59,223 bases of DNA from an uncultured Porphyromonadaceae bacterium (GTDB lineage: Bacteria; Bacteroidota; Bacteroidia; Bacteroidales; Muribaculaceae). Both the position numbers and the translations under genes were made by a program. Below the pieces are notes generated by a model. It had not been told where the DNA came from. It ran no database searches and saw only the letters and a program-made list of their open reading frames with translations. Shown here one piece after another: positions 7,977-18,800 of the stretch (the stretch's first letter is position 1; every line of letters begins with the position of its first letter). Where the stretch lies: NCBI GenBank assembly GCA_902461565.1, contig CABPYL010000016.1:1-59223 (forward strand), read 5' to 3'.

Positions 7977-10900
7977 ATGTTTTTAACGAAATACTATCGG
8001 TTGCTCACTGCTCTGCTGTCGGCGACCATCTGTCTCACCCTTTCAGCCCAGGACATCACAGTTACAGGTACTGTGACGGATCCCGACGAGAACGAGCCGG
8101 TTATAGGCGCGTCGGTAGTACAGAAAGGGTCGAAAAACGGCGTCGTCACCGATATCGACGGCAACTATACCATCAAAGTTCCGGCAAACGCCTCGCTTGA
8201 GTTCAACAGCGTGGGATATGCCGCGCAAACCATAAAAGTAAACGGCAACAACAGAATCGACGTTCTGTTGCGCCAGCAGACCGACCTTCTCAACGAACTC
8301 GTAGTAATCGGTTACGGCGTGCAGCGCAAAAGCGATATCACAGGCTCCATATCATCGGTATCGGGCAAGGATGTGAACAATGTGCCTGTCGGTTCGGCCG
8401 TACAGGCACTCCAGGGCAAAGCTGCCGGTGTGAACATTATCCAGAACAGCGGTGCCCCCGGCGGCGCATCCACAATCAAGATCCGCGGTACAGGTACTGT
8501 CAACGACGCCGATCCGCTGTATGTTGTCGACGGTTTCATTGTTGACGACATCACACACATCAATCCCAACGACATAGCCAACATAGAAATATTCAAGGAC
8601 GCCGCATCGTCGGCAATCTACGGTGCACGCGCCGCAAACGGCGTCGTGGCCATAACCACCAAAAGCGGCGAACAGGGCAAGGTGAAGATCAATTTCGACA
8701 CTTATGCCGGCTTCTCCAATCCCTGGAAAACAATCGATGTAATGGGTATCGAGGATTACGCCCTGCTTATGGACTACATAAACGGCACCAGCCTCTATTC
8801 CGCCGACGGACAGCTGTACATGACCAAACAGCCCGACGGAAGTTTCACTTACGACGAAAACAAATACAACACGATAAAAACCCTGCGCGACCGCGGCTGC
8901 GACAACTGGTGGAAAGCCATCAGCCGAACCGGCGTCAAGCAGCAGTACTCCGCATCTGTAAGCGGCGGCAGCGATGCAACCAAGTTCCTTGTAAGCACAA
9001 GCTACTACAATGAAAAAGGTATCGTTAAAGGTTCCGACTACGCTCGTTTCAACGCCCGCATAAACGTAACCCAGAAGCTTTCGCGCTGGCTCGACCTTAT
9101 CGCCAATATGTCCTATTCCAACGAGGACCGCGACCTTATTCCCGGCGGTTCCGGCTCAGTACAGACCGGCTCAGTACTGAAAGACGCACTCTTCACAAGC
9201 CCCATGACCCGAGTGCTAAACGAAAAGAACTACTGGGACTCCAACCATCCCTTAGCACGCATCGACCGCTATCACCGCGACATCAAGCGCGACCGCTTCG
9301 ACGCCAACCTCACACTATCGGCCAACTTCCTCAAATTCTTCAACTATCAGTTCAAGGCATCCTACTTTCTGACCCCGCAGACCACCAGACAGTTTATCGA
9401 GGTAGAGAAGCTCGAGGAAGACTTCGCAATGACCGATCTTACCACAATTTACCAGTACAAGAACACTGTAGACAAGTGGGAGATAAACAACCTTCTTACT
9501 TTTAACTGGAACGACGACAAACAAGTACAGAAAATCACCGCACTTGTGGGCCAGACCGCCGAAGGGTACAAATCGTCCTTCCAGGAATCCACAAAACGCG
9601 GCACGCCGACAAACGCTTCCGACCAGTGGTTCATCTCCAGCGGCTATACGGGCGACAAGACCTACGGCCTGGACAGCAAATGGACCGCAGCCGGCTTCCT
9701 GGGGCGTGTTAACTACAGCGTACTTGACCGCTACCTCCTTCAAGCCAATATTCGTATCGACGGATCATCCAAATTCAACAAAAACAACCGTTGGGGCTAC
9801 TTCCCTTCGGTATCGTTGGGCTGGCGCTTCAACTCCGAATCGTTCCTCCGCAACGCCACATGGCTCACAATGGGCAAACTGCGTCTGGGCTGGGGTAAGT
9901 TAGGTAACAACCGTATCGACGAGCTTGCCCGCATCACCTACCTCACCTCGGGCTACAACTATCCCTACGGCCAGGGCAACCATGTTCTACAACCCGGCTA
10001 CACAGCACTTGTGCTCGGCAACGACGACATAAAGTGGGAGAAAACCGAGACCTATAATGTCGGCCTGGACATGGCCTTCCTGAACAACAGCATCACTTTC
10101 GGCATCGAATACTTTGACAAGCGCACCACCGACATGCTTATCGCCGTACCAACCGTCGATTCCGCCGGTCTCGATTCCAACCCCATGACAAACGCCGGTG
10201 CAGTAAAGAACTACGGTATAGAGACGCAGTTCTCGTTCCGCAAGGACTTCGGCGATTTCTCGTTTGACATCGGCTTCAATCTATCGTGGATAAAGAACAA
10301 GGTTACATCTCTCGGCACCGGCAACGAACCCATCTACGGCGCCTACCTCAACGAAGGCTCCATAGTGGACTATGTAACCAAAACAGCAGTTGGCCGTCCT
10401 ATCGGCTCGTTCTTCGGATATGTTACCGACGGAATCTTCCAGACCGCCGACGAAGTTAAAGCGAGCGCCCAGTACGAGGCCGGCAAACTCGACACCGACC
10501 AGAGCGCCAAACCGGGCGATTTCCGCTTCAAAGACCTCAACGGCGACGGCCGTATCACAGCCGAAGACCGCACCTACCTTGGGTCGTCCCTGCCCGACAT
10601 CGTGTTCGGCGTACCCGTTAACCTACGTTACAAAGGTTTCGAGCTTAGCGCCTTCTTCCAGGGTCAGACCGGCAACGAAATATTCAACGTAACCGACTAC
10701 TACCTTTACAACGCCTCTACCGGAAACGTATATTCCGACTACCGCAGCCAGCACTGGAGCGGGCAGCAAATAGAAAACCGCGCCTGGTTCCCCCTCAACA
10801 CCGGCGCATCCGTTCCCGAGGCCCGCAACAACGACCTCAACCGCAACTTCCGGGCCTCCGATTTCTTCGTAAAGGACGGCAGCTACTGCCGCCTCAAGGA

Positions 10901-11132
10901 ACTGCGACTGAGCTACTCGTTCAAACCGGCACTTATCCGCCGCATCGGCCTATCCTCGCTCACCTTGTCCGCAACAGGCTACAACCTGATTACCTGGACA
11001 AAATACAATGGTTTCGACCCCGAAGTGGGCAAGGTTGAGGGTTCCGAAGGCAACAACCTGAGCATGGGCGTCGACCACGGCAACTATCCGCAGGCCCGCT
11101 CCTTCACATTCGGACTTCAGTTTGGCATCTAA
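7977..11132 (+). CDS. susC: SusC/RagA-family TonB-linked outer-membrane transporter
   Basis: This 1051-residue protein starts at the ATG 7977, which gives a normal signal peptide (MFLTKYYRLLTALLSATICL...SAQ). A TTG at 7941 would add 12 residues inside the upstream hairpin and is rejected. Domains in order: a carboxypeptidase-regulatory-like domain (about 25-105, 'VTGTVTDPDENEPVIGAS'), a linker 'NELVVIGYGVQRKSDITG', a TonB plug ('LQGKAAGVNII', 'IKIRGTGT', 'PLYVVDGFIVDDI', 'IEIFKDAASSAIYGARAANG') and a C-terminal 22-strand barrel ending in 'SFTFGLQFGI'. The family imports oligosaccharides with its SusD lid, driven by TonB. The next gene, susD, starts 22 bases after the stop, so the two are co-expressed. 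Confidence 0.97.
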   Translation: MFLTKYYRLLTALLSATICLTLSAQDITVTGTVTDPDENEPVIGASVVQKGSKNGVVTDIDGNYTIKVPANASLEFNSVGYAAQTIKVNGNNRIDVLLRQQTDLLNELVVIGYGVQRKSDITGSISSVSGKDVNNVPVGSAVQALQGKAAGVNIIQNSGAPGGASTIKIRGTGTVNDADPLYVVDGFIVDDITHINPNDIANIEIFKDAASSAIYGARAANGVVAITTKSGEQGKVKINFDTYAGFSNPWKTIDVMGIEDYALLMDYINGTSLYSADGQLYMTKQPDGSFTYDENKYNTIKTLRDRGCDNWWKAISRTGVKQQYSASVSGGSDATKFLVSTSYYNEKGIVKGSDYARFNARINVTQKLSRWLDLIANMSYSNEDRDLIPGGSGSVQTGSVLKDALFTSPMTRVLNEKNYWDSNHPLARIDRYHRDIKRDRFDANLTLSANFLKFFNYQFKASYFLTPQTTRQFIEVEKLEEDFAMTDLTTIYQYKNTVDKWEINNLLTFNWNDDKQVQKITALVGQTAEGYKSSFQESTKRGTPTNASDQWFISSGYTGDKTYGLDSKWTAAGFLGRVNYSVLDRYLLQANIRIDGSSKFNKNNRWGYFPSVSLGWRFNSESFLRNATWLTMGKLRLGWGKLGNNRIDELARITYLTSGYNYPYGQGNHVLQPGYTALVLGNDDIKWEKTETYNVGLDMAFLNNSITFGIEYFDKRTTDMLIAVPTVDSAGLDSNPMTNAGAVKNYGIETQFSFRKDFGDFSFDIGFNLSWIKNKVTSLGTGNEPIYGAYLNEGSIVDYVTKTAVGRPIGSFFGYVTDGIFQTADEVKASAQYEAGKLDTDQSAKPGDFRFKDLNGDGRITAEDRTYLGSSLPDIVFGVPVNLRYKGFELSAFFQGQTGNEIFNVTDYYLYNASTGNVYSDYRSQHWSGQQIENRAWFPLNTGASVPEARNNDLNRNFRASDFFVKDGSYCRLKELRLSYSFKPALIRRIGLSSLTLSATGYNLITWTKYNGFDPEVGKVEGSEGNNLSMGVDHGNYPQARSFTFGLQFGI

Positions 11133-11154
11133 ACTCCCCAAAGACACCAATATC

Positions 11155-12876
11155 ATGAATATATATCGTATATCCTCAAAAACACTGGGCCGTGCGCTCG
11201 CGGCAGCTGTACTTGCAACGGCATCCGCCGCAATGACAGGGTGCGACGACTTCCTTGACGAACCCGTTACCGGAAACAACACCGCCGACAACTTCTACGA
11301 CACCACATACAAGCTCCAGGCTGCGCTCAACGCCACCTACGACATCCTGCAGAGCGACAAAATACAGGATTCCGACCTGCGTTTCGGCGAATCGCTCGCC
11401 GACGACGTTGTCGGTAACGACGAAGGCCTCACAAGCCATCTGGGACAGCTTGTGAACTTCCGTTTCAACACTTCCAACCCCTATATCGCCGACCGCTGGA
11501 AGGTATATTACAGCGCCATCCACCGTGCCAACCAGGTGATTGCCAACATAGACAAGTGCCGTCTTTCCGAAACCGAGACCGACAGCTACCGCGCAGTGCG
11601 CGAAATATACGGCCAGGCCAAATTCCTCCGCGCACTGTTCTACTTCAACCTCGTCAAAACTTTCGGCGGAGTGCCCATCCGTCCCGAAACCGAGGCCGTA
11701 GGCAGTCTGGTGATACCACGTTCCACCCTCGAGGAATGCTACGCCTATATCGAGAAAGACCTCCGCGAAGCCGCCATCATGCTTCCGCGAAGCTACACAT
11801 CCGCCAACAGCGGCAAAGCAAGCTCGGCAGCTGCCACAGCACTGCTGATGAAAGTGCTGATGTATCAGGCTGAGCCGGGTGTGCGTTCCGACAAATGGGA
11901 AGAAATCGCCCGTCTCGGCGACTACTTCGTCAAGGGACAGAGCCTTACTTTCGGCCAGATGCTACGTTTCGACGAACGCTACCCCGACACCGACTGGAAG
12001 ACGCTGCGCCGCTCGCTGTGGTTCAAACCAGAAGAAAATCTTCTCGAAAGCGAGGCCGCCGAAACACTCAATAATCCTTGCCCGGACCTCACCGGCGCAT
12101 ACAGCCTGGAGTACAAGGATGCCTACGGCAACGACCTCAGCTACGATCAGCAGTGGTACTCGCAGGGTGAATTCTGCCGCGGCTCAATATTCGAGATTGT
12201 ATTCAAGGAATCGGCCGACGGAACAACAGGCGATACCAACGAAGGCGGATATATCTACTCCGACCTTTTCCCCGGATCCGACTTCTCACAGCCCGTATGG
12301 TGCACCGACCAGCTCGTGGAAGCCATCTTCGGCACCGACGTTCGCCGCAACTTCACCATCGGCCACCACGAGACAACTCCTGACAAGGAGAATACCGAAA
12401 TCGGCATGGGCCATGTGCTGTCGCTCAAATGGTACACACCCATCAAGGACCGTCCGACTTATGGCGGCGACAGCGGCAAGAACCGCCGTTACATCCGTTA
12501 CGCCGAAGTTGTCCTCACGTACGCCGAGGCCCTCAACGAGTGCGGACGCATGGCCGACGCTCTGGAACAGCTCAACAGCAACCAGCGACAGGTAAACACC
12601 ATCAACAACGGCACCAAACTGTCGGTTGCCGGCGGTTACGGATATCTCCGCAACGAGATATGGACAGAACGCCGACGCGAGCTATGCTTCGAGTTCGACC
12701 GTTTCTTCGACATCGTGCGCCAGCGACGTGCCGCAAAGGTACTGCATAACTTCGCCACCACGGTAAACAACCACCGCGGCCAGTTCTTCCGCGAAGGCGT
12801 AAACGAAATATTCCCCATCCCGCAGACAGAAATCGACATCTCCAACGGTATCGTTACCCAGAATCCCGGCTATTGA
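11155..12876 (+). CDS. susD: SusD/RagB-family glycan-binding lipoprotein
   Basis: This 573-residue protein starts at the ATG 11155; an upstream TTG at 11122 overlaps the end of susC and is rejected. The lipoprotein signal ends in 'SAAMTGC' with DD following the Cys. The SusD fold is visible: N-terminal 'DDFLDEPVTGNN', a TPR-like helical part ('IYGQAKFLRALFYFNLVKTFGGVPI', 'LEECYAYIEKDLREAAIML', 'GKASSAAATALLMKVLMYQ') and the C-terminal 'YIRYAEVVLTYAEALNE', 'IWTERRRELCFEFDRFFDIVR' and 'IFPIPQTEID'. It forms the extracellular lid on the SusC barrel and captures the oligosaccharide. It lies directly downstream of susC and upstream of another surface lipoprotein. Confidence 0.96.
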   Translation: MNIYRISSKTLGRALAAAVLATASAAMTGCDDFLDEPVTGNNTADNFYDTTYKLQAALNATYDILQSDKIQDSDLRFGESLADDVVGNDEGLTSHLGQLVNFRFNTSNPYIADRWKVYYSAIHRANQVIANIDKCRLSETETDSYRAVREIYGQAKFLRALFYFNLVKTFGGVPIRPETEAVGSLVIPRSTLEECYAYIEKDLREAAIMLPRSYTSANSGKASSAAATALLMKVLMYQAEPGVRSDKWEEIARLGDYFVKGQSLTFGQMLRFDERYPDTDWKTLRRSLWFKPEENLLESEAAETLNNPCPDLTGAYSLEYKDAYGNDLSYDQQWYSQGEFCRGSIFEIVFKESADGTTGDTNEGGYIYSDLFPGSDFSQPVWCTDQLVEAIFGTDVRRNFTIGHHETTPDKENTEIGMGHVLSLKWYTPIKDRPTYGGDSGKNRRYIRYAEVVLTYAEALNECGRMADALEQLNSNQRQVNTINNGTKLSVAGGYGYLRNEIWTERRRELCFEFDRFFDIVRQRRAAKVLHNFATTVNNHRGQFFREGVNEIFPIPQTEIDISNGIVTQNPGY

Positions 12877-12902
12877 TTACCTTTTATCCAAGTAACTGAA
12901 CA

Positions 12903-13901
12903 ATGAAATCACTAAGATATCCGTTATTATTATCGGTGGTAACACTCGCGTTGACCGGCTGTTCCGACAACGAGGCCGAGCAACCGACAGCTGCAATATC
13001 AGTAGACAAAACCGAATACGAAATCAACGAATCCATGACACTCCGTTTTGTGGGGAGCGCTAACGATGTTGTCGTTTTCCCCGGCGACGAGGATCACGAC
13101 TATGAACTGCGTGCCGAAAGCAACACCGGCCTGGTTGTGAACAAAAATCTGTTCACATACTCCTACTCACGCCCCGGAGTGTACCATGTTGTGTGCGTCG
13201 CCTCCAACAACGACGATTTCGGCAAGTCGCTTCTCAGCGACACCACCTCGGTATGGATTCGCGTTACCGACGACAACACCGCCATTACAAGCATTTCCGA
13301 TCCCTCGGTGCTGTACGACGAAGTATTTGCCAAAGCAATCAACGATACCGACTGGCTTCTTGCCATACCCCGCAAGGTGCGCTACAACAAGCGCGACGTA
13401 AACGTGAATCTAAAGCGCCAGAGGCTTAATATCGAAGGTGCCTCATCGGCCATGACGATAGAACTGAAAGACCTTGCCGACGACGCGGCCGAATATGCCG
13501 AATACAACTCGAGAACCAACTATAACCTCGAGCAGAACATGGCTATCCGCACACATTCTTCGTCCGGCCTTTCCCGCGACTACCGCCTGTATACCCTCAA
13601 CTATGGTGAATTCAACACCTTCACAGCCGCCGGCGTAAAAGGAACCATAGTGCGCACCGAGTACGATTACTCGTATTACACCATAGATATCGAGGCTGCT
13701 GCGGGAACCGACCTCGGTGCTGTGCCCGTTACTTTCACACTCTACGATTCCAATACCGAAAAAGTATATGTAGGCGACCGGGAAGTACACTCCGGCGATG
13801 TCCTCGACTTTACAGGCCCGGTAACTTTCCGTTTCGTCGTAAGCGAGCCGGGAAACGATGCTATAAAACTTGAATCTACCTGCGTAGTAACAGTCAAATA
13901 A
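12903..13901 (+). CDS. Surface lipoprotein in SusE/F position, putative glycan-binding protein
   Basis: This 332-residue lipoprotein (MKSLRYPLLLSVVTLALTGC, then SDNEAE) has predominantly beta structure. An N-terminal Ig/PKD-like domain covers about residues 30-125: 'DKTEYEINESMTLRFVG', 'FTYSYSRPGVYHVVCVASNN', 'TTSVWIRVTD'. Two further beta domains follow, with the end 'GDVLDFTGPVTFRF'. No catalytic motif is seen. Its position 26 bases after susD and before the BNR enzyme is that of SusE/F-type surface glycan-binding proteins, and this is the basis for the proposed role. The family is not identified; it could also be a structural spacer. Confidence 0.6.
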   Translation: MKSLRYPLLLSVVTLALTGCSDNEAEQPTAAISVDKTEYEINESMTLRFVGSANDVVVFPGDEDHDYELRAESNTGLVVNKNLFTYSYSRPGVYHVVCVASNNDDFGKSLLSDTTSVWIRVTDDNTAITSISDPSVLYDEVFAKAINDTDWLLAIPRKVRYNKRDVNVNLKRQRLNIEGASSAMTIELKDLADDAAEYAEYNSRTNYNLEQNMAIRTHSSSGLSRDYRLYTLNYGEFNTFTAAGVKGTIVRTEYDYSYYTIDIEAAAGTDLGAVPVTFTLYDSNTEKVYVGDREVHSGDVLDFTGPVTFRFVVSEPGNDAIKLESTCVVTVK

Positions 13902-13907
13902 TGATTT

Positions 13908-15839
13908 ATGCTTTTTAAAAAATTAACCATAACAGCAGTTGCCGCCATCGCGGTGCTCTCCGCTTCCGCACGGGAACACGCGCCCTATCAGGGCGAACGC
14001 ATCATGTGGGACATAAATTCGAAGAAACAGCTCTTCGATGGCGGCAACTATGCCAGAATCATCCCTCTTGCCGACGGCCGCCTAATGTGCGCGGCCGAGG
14101 CCGGCGGAGGTATTTCGGTAACATACAGCTCCGACGCCGGCGTTACATGGACGTCGCCGCAGCGCATTGTTCAGAATGCCGCCGGCGTGCCATACGCCGT
14201 TCCCGACCTTGTACAGCTTGCCGACGGCACCATCCTTGTTGGCTTTAACCCACGGCCGTCGCAGCCGTTCTCGGAGGACCGGCGTTTCGGCATACGCACC
14301 ATGCGCTCCACCGACAACGGCCAGACCTGGGACGGCCCCATATATATCTACGACGCAAGCCACATGTGGGACGACGGATGCTGGGAGCCGTCTTTCATCG
14401 AAATGCCGGACGGCGAGGTACACTGCTATTTTGCCAACGAGCATCCCTACACGTCGTCCAACGAGCAGGAAATATCGCTTTGCCGTTCGTTCGACAAAGG
14501 CCTCACATGGACTGCGCCTGAACGAGTTAGCTTCAGCGCCGGCTCGCGCGACGGCATGCCGTCTACCATCATCACCGACGCCGGCGAGCTTGTTACCATC
14601 TACGAGGACAACCAGACCGGGCATTTCGTAGCCACAACAGGACGCTGCACCGTGGAACAGAACTGGAAAGACTGCTGGGTGAGCCGCAACAGTTCCCAAA
14701 GGCACACCATCTTCGCCAATTCCAACGAATGCCAGTACAGTTCCGCGGCTCCGTATCTGCGTAAACTTGCAAGCGGCAACACCGTGGCATCCTGGCAGGG
14801 CGACCGCCATAAAAAGGGCTGCGGAGAAAACAGTTTCGACATGTTTGTTGCCGTCGGCGACAAAGACGCACGCAATTTCAAAGCCATAACGCAGCCTTTC
14901 TGCGTAGGCGACAACATGCACGCGCTGTGGAACTCCGTTGCGGTAGGCCACGACGGCGCCGTTTATGCCCTCGCCTCGATAGGAGGTGTGAACGTAGGCA
15001 ACAGCATCCACATGATGAAAGGATATCCCATGACCGACCTCAGAGCCAGTTTCGGCACACCAGAACTCAACGCCTCTTTCGCCGGCGAGGAATGGACATG
15101 CCCGAAAGCAGCTCAGATCTATCTCGGCGTCGGCTCGCGTAACCGTTCCACCCACGATTTCCTCTACGACGACGAATATCTCTACCTTTTCAGCTACGTA
15201 AACGATAAGAATATCTTTACCGATAAAATCGACAACGACGGCGTTTATCTCTACATAGACGTAAACGGCACCTGCGATATCTATCCTCAGGAAGGCGCCT
15301 ACCGCATCTTCTTCAATGTGGACGGAACAATAGAATATTCCGTAGGCGGCAGCAACCGTTTCACCGTTGCAGAAGCTCCAGAAGGTGTGAAATTCGAGAA
15401 ACGTGTATCGCGTAACTACTACATGTTCGAAGCCGCCATACCCTGGTCGGCCCTGGGCCTGGACGGTGCTCCCATTGGACGTACCATGCGTGCCAACGTT
15501 GTTGTGCGCGACCGGCGGGACGGTTCGCTCGTTCTCGAGACCATCCCCGAAGCTGTCGCCAACCAGTCGTGGTCATGGCCTGAATTCAGGCTTAACGGCG
15601 ATGCAGGCATCATCGCCCCGACATCGACTCCGGGCGAGACAAGTTTCGAGATTCACGGACGCACAGTAAGCACAACGGGCAGTTCGACCGTGGAATCGAT
15701 GCAGGTATACACCGCTGCCGGTGCCCTCGTGGCATCGGCCTGCGGCAATTCCATTACCGTACCCGCCGGGGGCATGTATATTGTCCGTGCCATTAATTCC
15801 CGCGGCCCGGCAACCTCTAAAATCATTATTGTGGAATAA
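13908..15839 (+). CDS. BNR-repeat (sialidase-fold) enzyme with CBM9-like domain and sorting-like tail
   Basis: This 643-residue protein has a signal peptide (MLFKKLTITAVAAIAVLSASA). The first about 365 residues form a six-bladed BNR propeller with Asp boxes 'SSDAGVTW', 'STDNGQTW' and 'SFDKGLTW' and an 'ARIIPLADGRLM' segment. This fits exo-enzymes such as GH33 sialidase or GH93 exo-arabinanase. The GH43 neighbours make the GH93-like reading more attractive, but this is inference. Candidate acids are the Glu residues in 'GCWEPSFIEMPDGE' and 'VTIYEDNQTG'. Residues about 395-565 look like a CBM9-type sugar-binding domain: 'YDDEYLYLFSYVNDKNIF', 'GVYLYIDVNG', 'MFEAAIPWSALGL'. The last about 60 residues ('VYTAAGALVASAC...GGMYIVRAI..KIIIVE') resemble a type IX sorting domain. 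It ends 5 bases before the regulator gene. Confidence 0.75.
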   Translation: MLFKKLTITAVAAIAVLSASAREHAPYQGERIMWDINSKKQLFDGGNYARIIPLADGRLMCAAEAGGGISVTYSSDAGVTWTSPQRIVQNAAGVPYAVPDLVQLADGTILVGFNPRPSQPFSEDRRFGIRTMRSTDNGQTWDGPIYIYDASHMWDDGCWEPSFIEMPDGEVHCYFANEHPYTSSNEQEISLCRSFDKGLTWTAPERVSFSAGSRDGMPSTIITDAGELVTIYEDNQTGHFVATTGRCTVEQNWKDCWVSRNSSQRHTIFANSNECQYSSAAPYLRKLASGNTVASWQGDRHKKGCGENSFDMFVAVGDKDARNFKAITQPFCVGDNMHALWNSVAVGHDGAVYALASIGGVNVGNSIHMMKGYPMTDLRASFGTPELNASFAGEEWTCPKAAQIYLGVGSRNRSTHDFLYDDEYLYLFSYVNDKNIFTDKIDNDGVYLYIDVNGTCDIYPQEGAYRIFFNVDGTIEYSVGGSNRFTVAEAPEGVKFEKRVSRNYYMFEAAIPWSALGLDGAPIGRTMRANVVVRDRRDGSLVLETIPEAVANQSWSWPEFRLNGDAGIIAPTSTPGETSFEIHGRTVSTTGSSTVESMQVYTAAGALVASACGNSITVPAGGMYIVRAINSRGPATSKIIIVE

Positions 15840-15844
15840 GCGTT

Positions 15845-18800
15845 ATGTTACAGTTCCGACGGTGTGCCGCACTCACTACGGCCATACTTCTGTCAATTGT
15901 CGTCTGTGCCCAAGGCATGGCCGACAGTTTCTATTTCGTACATTTCAAAAGCAGCGACGGACTGCCTCACCAGCAGATCCAGTCTATGGCCTTCGACCAC
16001 GACGGGCGCCTGTGGATAGGCACACGCAACGGACTGGCCTCGTACGACGGATACACTTTCAAATCGTATTTCAATGATCCAGCCGACAAAAACTCGCTTA
16101 CCCACAACTTCGTGCAGAACGTATATGTGGATGCCGACGACGTTCTGTGGGTTGGCACCGACAGGGGTATCTGCCGGTATCGGCGCGATACCGACGATTT
16201 CCAGCGGTACCCGGATGTGGACATGCGTGTACATGTGGTTACCGGAGGTAAGGATAACTGCATTATCGCCGGCGGCGACTATCTTCTGAAATATGAGCCT
16301 GAAACCGACTCCTTTACACGTGTCCGGCGCCAGAACAACAATTTTGTACTGGGCATAGCATGTTCTCCCGCAGGCGAAGTATATGTATCCACCCACGACG
16401 CCATCACCGTATTCGACGCGTCGATGCAGCGGTCGTCGGAACTGGACGCTACAAAAAGTGTGTCGGGCACCGACCATATCTCACCTCTGCTGTTCGACAC
16501 CAAAGGTAATCTGTGGATTGGCCTTAACGGCAAAGGCGTGCTGCGCTACAACCGGAAATCGAATTCCAGTACCATCTACACAGTGCCACGACTCACCAAC
16601 GGCACCATCCGCGCCATCGCCGAGGACCGTTCCGGCCGCATCTGGCTCGGTACAGAGCAGGGTATCAATATCATCGATCCCGCCACAGACAACATAACCC
16701 ACATACAGCAGGATTTTGTGAACCCGTCGCGCCTGAACGACAACGCAATCTACTGCATTGTGCCCGATAAAAACGACAATATCTGGATAGGCACTTACTT
16801 CGGCGGCATAAACATGATAAAGAACCACGCCAACAAATTCGGCTGGATATCGCCGGGCTACGATACCTGGTCTCTGTCGGGCAAGACGGTACGACGAATC
16901 ATTGAGCCGGAGCAGGGCACGCTGTGGCTTGCCAGCGAGGACGGCGGTATAAATATTCTCGATTTAGAAAGCCGCCGCGTAAGCCGGTTCAACGCTATCC
17001 CGGACATAGGCCCCAACGTACACGAACTGTATAGCGACCGCCGCCGCGGCTGTATATGGATAGGAACTTTCCTGCGCGGACTATACCGCTACGATCCCCG
17101 TACGGGTGCCAGCCGCCACTACGATATCGGCCTGCATGCAAATGTGGACGCACATTCGGTATTCTCCATCGCCTCGCAACCTTCGCCCGACAGCCCGGAT
17201 GGCGACAGGCTGTGGTTCTCCACCTCCAACGGTCTTTTCTACTACGACCCGGCAACCGATTCGTTCAAACAGACCGGAAACACAATCCTGGACAGCGAGT
17301 TCGTGTACTATATTATGGCCGACCACGCAGGTAATATGTGGCTCGGCTCCGTAAATCATGGTCTTTTCCGGATAGATTACGCCACAGGGCAGATAGAGAG
17401 CATAGGCGTTGCCGGCCCCGAGGAAGAGGACGGATTAAAAGACTGCTATATAACGGCCTTGGCTGAAGACAGCGACAATAATCTTTTCATAGGGACAAAC
17501 AACGGCGGCCTGTACAGGATGGAAAAAGGCACCGGACGCCCCAAAAGGCTGCGGGACGGTACGGAACTCGGTGTGATATGCTCACTGCTGAAGGATTCCG
17601 GGGGCACTCTGTGGATGACTACCTCCAACGGCCTGTACAAGATAGCGCCGGGCGGCAACACACAGTATTTTTCGAAAAACGACGGTCTGGCAGAAGCGCA
17701 GTTCAATTTCAATTCCGGACTGGAAGCTTCCGACGGCAATATCTACATGGGCACCGTCAACGGCCTTATATCGTTCCGTCCTTATATCGCCAAAGAGGTG
17801 CGCCAGCCGCTTAAGGTACATTTTGGAACTTTGATAGTTAACGCTCACGAACAACGTGCCCGTAACGACCGCGAACCACAGGGAGTTGTGCTCGATGCCG
17901 TAGATCATATCGACCTCGGCTACGATGAATCGCGCCAATTCACCATACGCTACGGCGTAATCGACCCGAGTTCGGCAAACACCGCTGTATACCAGGTGAT
18001 GCTGGAAGGTGTGGACAGCCAGTGGCGCGACATGGGTAACCTGCGCAGCTTCACGGCTATCAAACTGCCCCCCGGCTCGTACAAACTACAGGTGCGCGCA
18101 TGCGATGCAACCGGCAACTGGGACGAGATGCCTACAAGCGTACTCACTATCAATGTAGCCCGCCCGTTCTACGCCACAATATGGGCATATCTGATATACC
18201 TTTTGCTTGCCTTTGCGGCAGGATACATGCTATATCGATTTTTCGCTCTGCGCGTGCGCGAGAAGCAATCGATTCGCAAGGCACAGCTCGACAAGGAAAT
18301 GGGCGATGAACTCAACCGCAACAAGCTGGAGTTTTTCACCAATATATCACACGAGCTTAAAACACCGTTAAGCCTTATCCTGGCACCGCTGAGATATCTT
18401 GAGGAGAGCAAGGATATGGCCGAAGAATCGCGCAAGCACCTGGATCTGGCCATCTCCAACACAAACAAAATGGTAACTCTGGTAGATGAGCTTGTTACCT
18501 TCAACCGCGTTGAAAACGGTAATTTCCAGCTATATCTGCAACAAGGCAATCCGCTGCTGCACATAGAGCGGCTGACGCAGAATTTCTACCTTGCCGCCGA
18601 AGGACGCCATCAGCAGCTGAGGGTTTATACCGAGAACAACGGCGAGGAAGTATGGTATTCCTCGACGTGTGTGGAGCTTATCCTAAATAATCTATTGTCC
18701 AATGCCTTGAAATATACTCCTGAAGGCGGCCAGATAGATGTCCGTGCATCCATCGTGGAGGAAGCACCTGCACAGGGGGCCTTGCCGGAAATATATCTTG

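Noticed and set aside
14082..15155. Minus-strand frame of 357 codons opposite the BNR gene
   Set aside because: The plus-strand BNR protein has clear Asp boxes and domain structure; the antisense frame shows no recognisable protein features.
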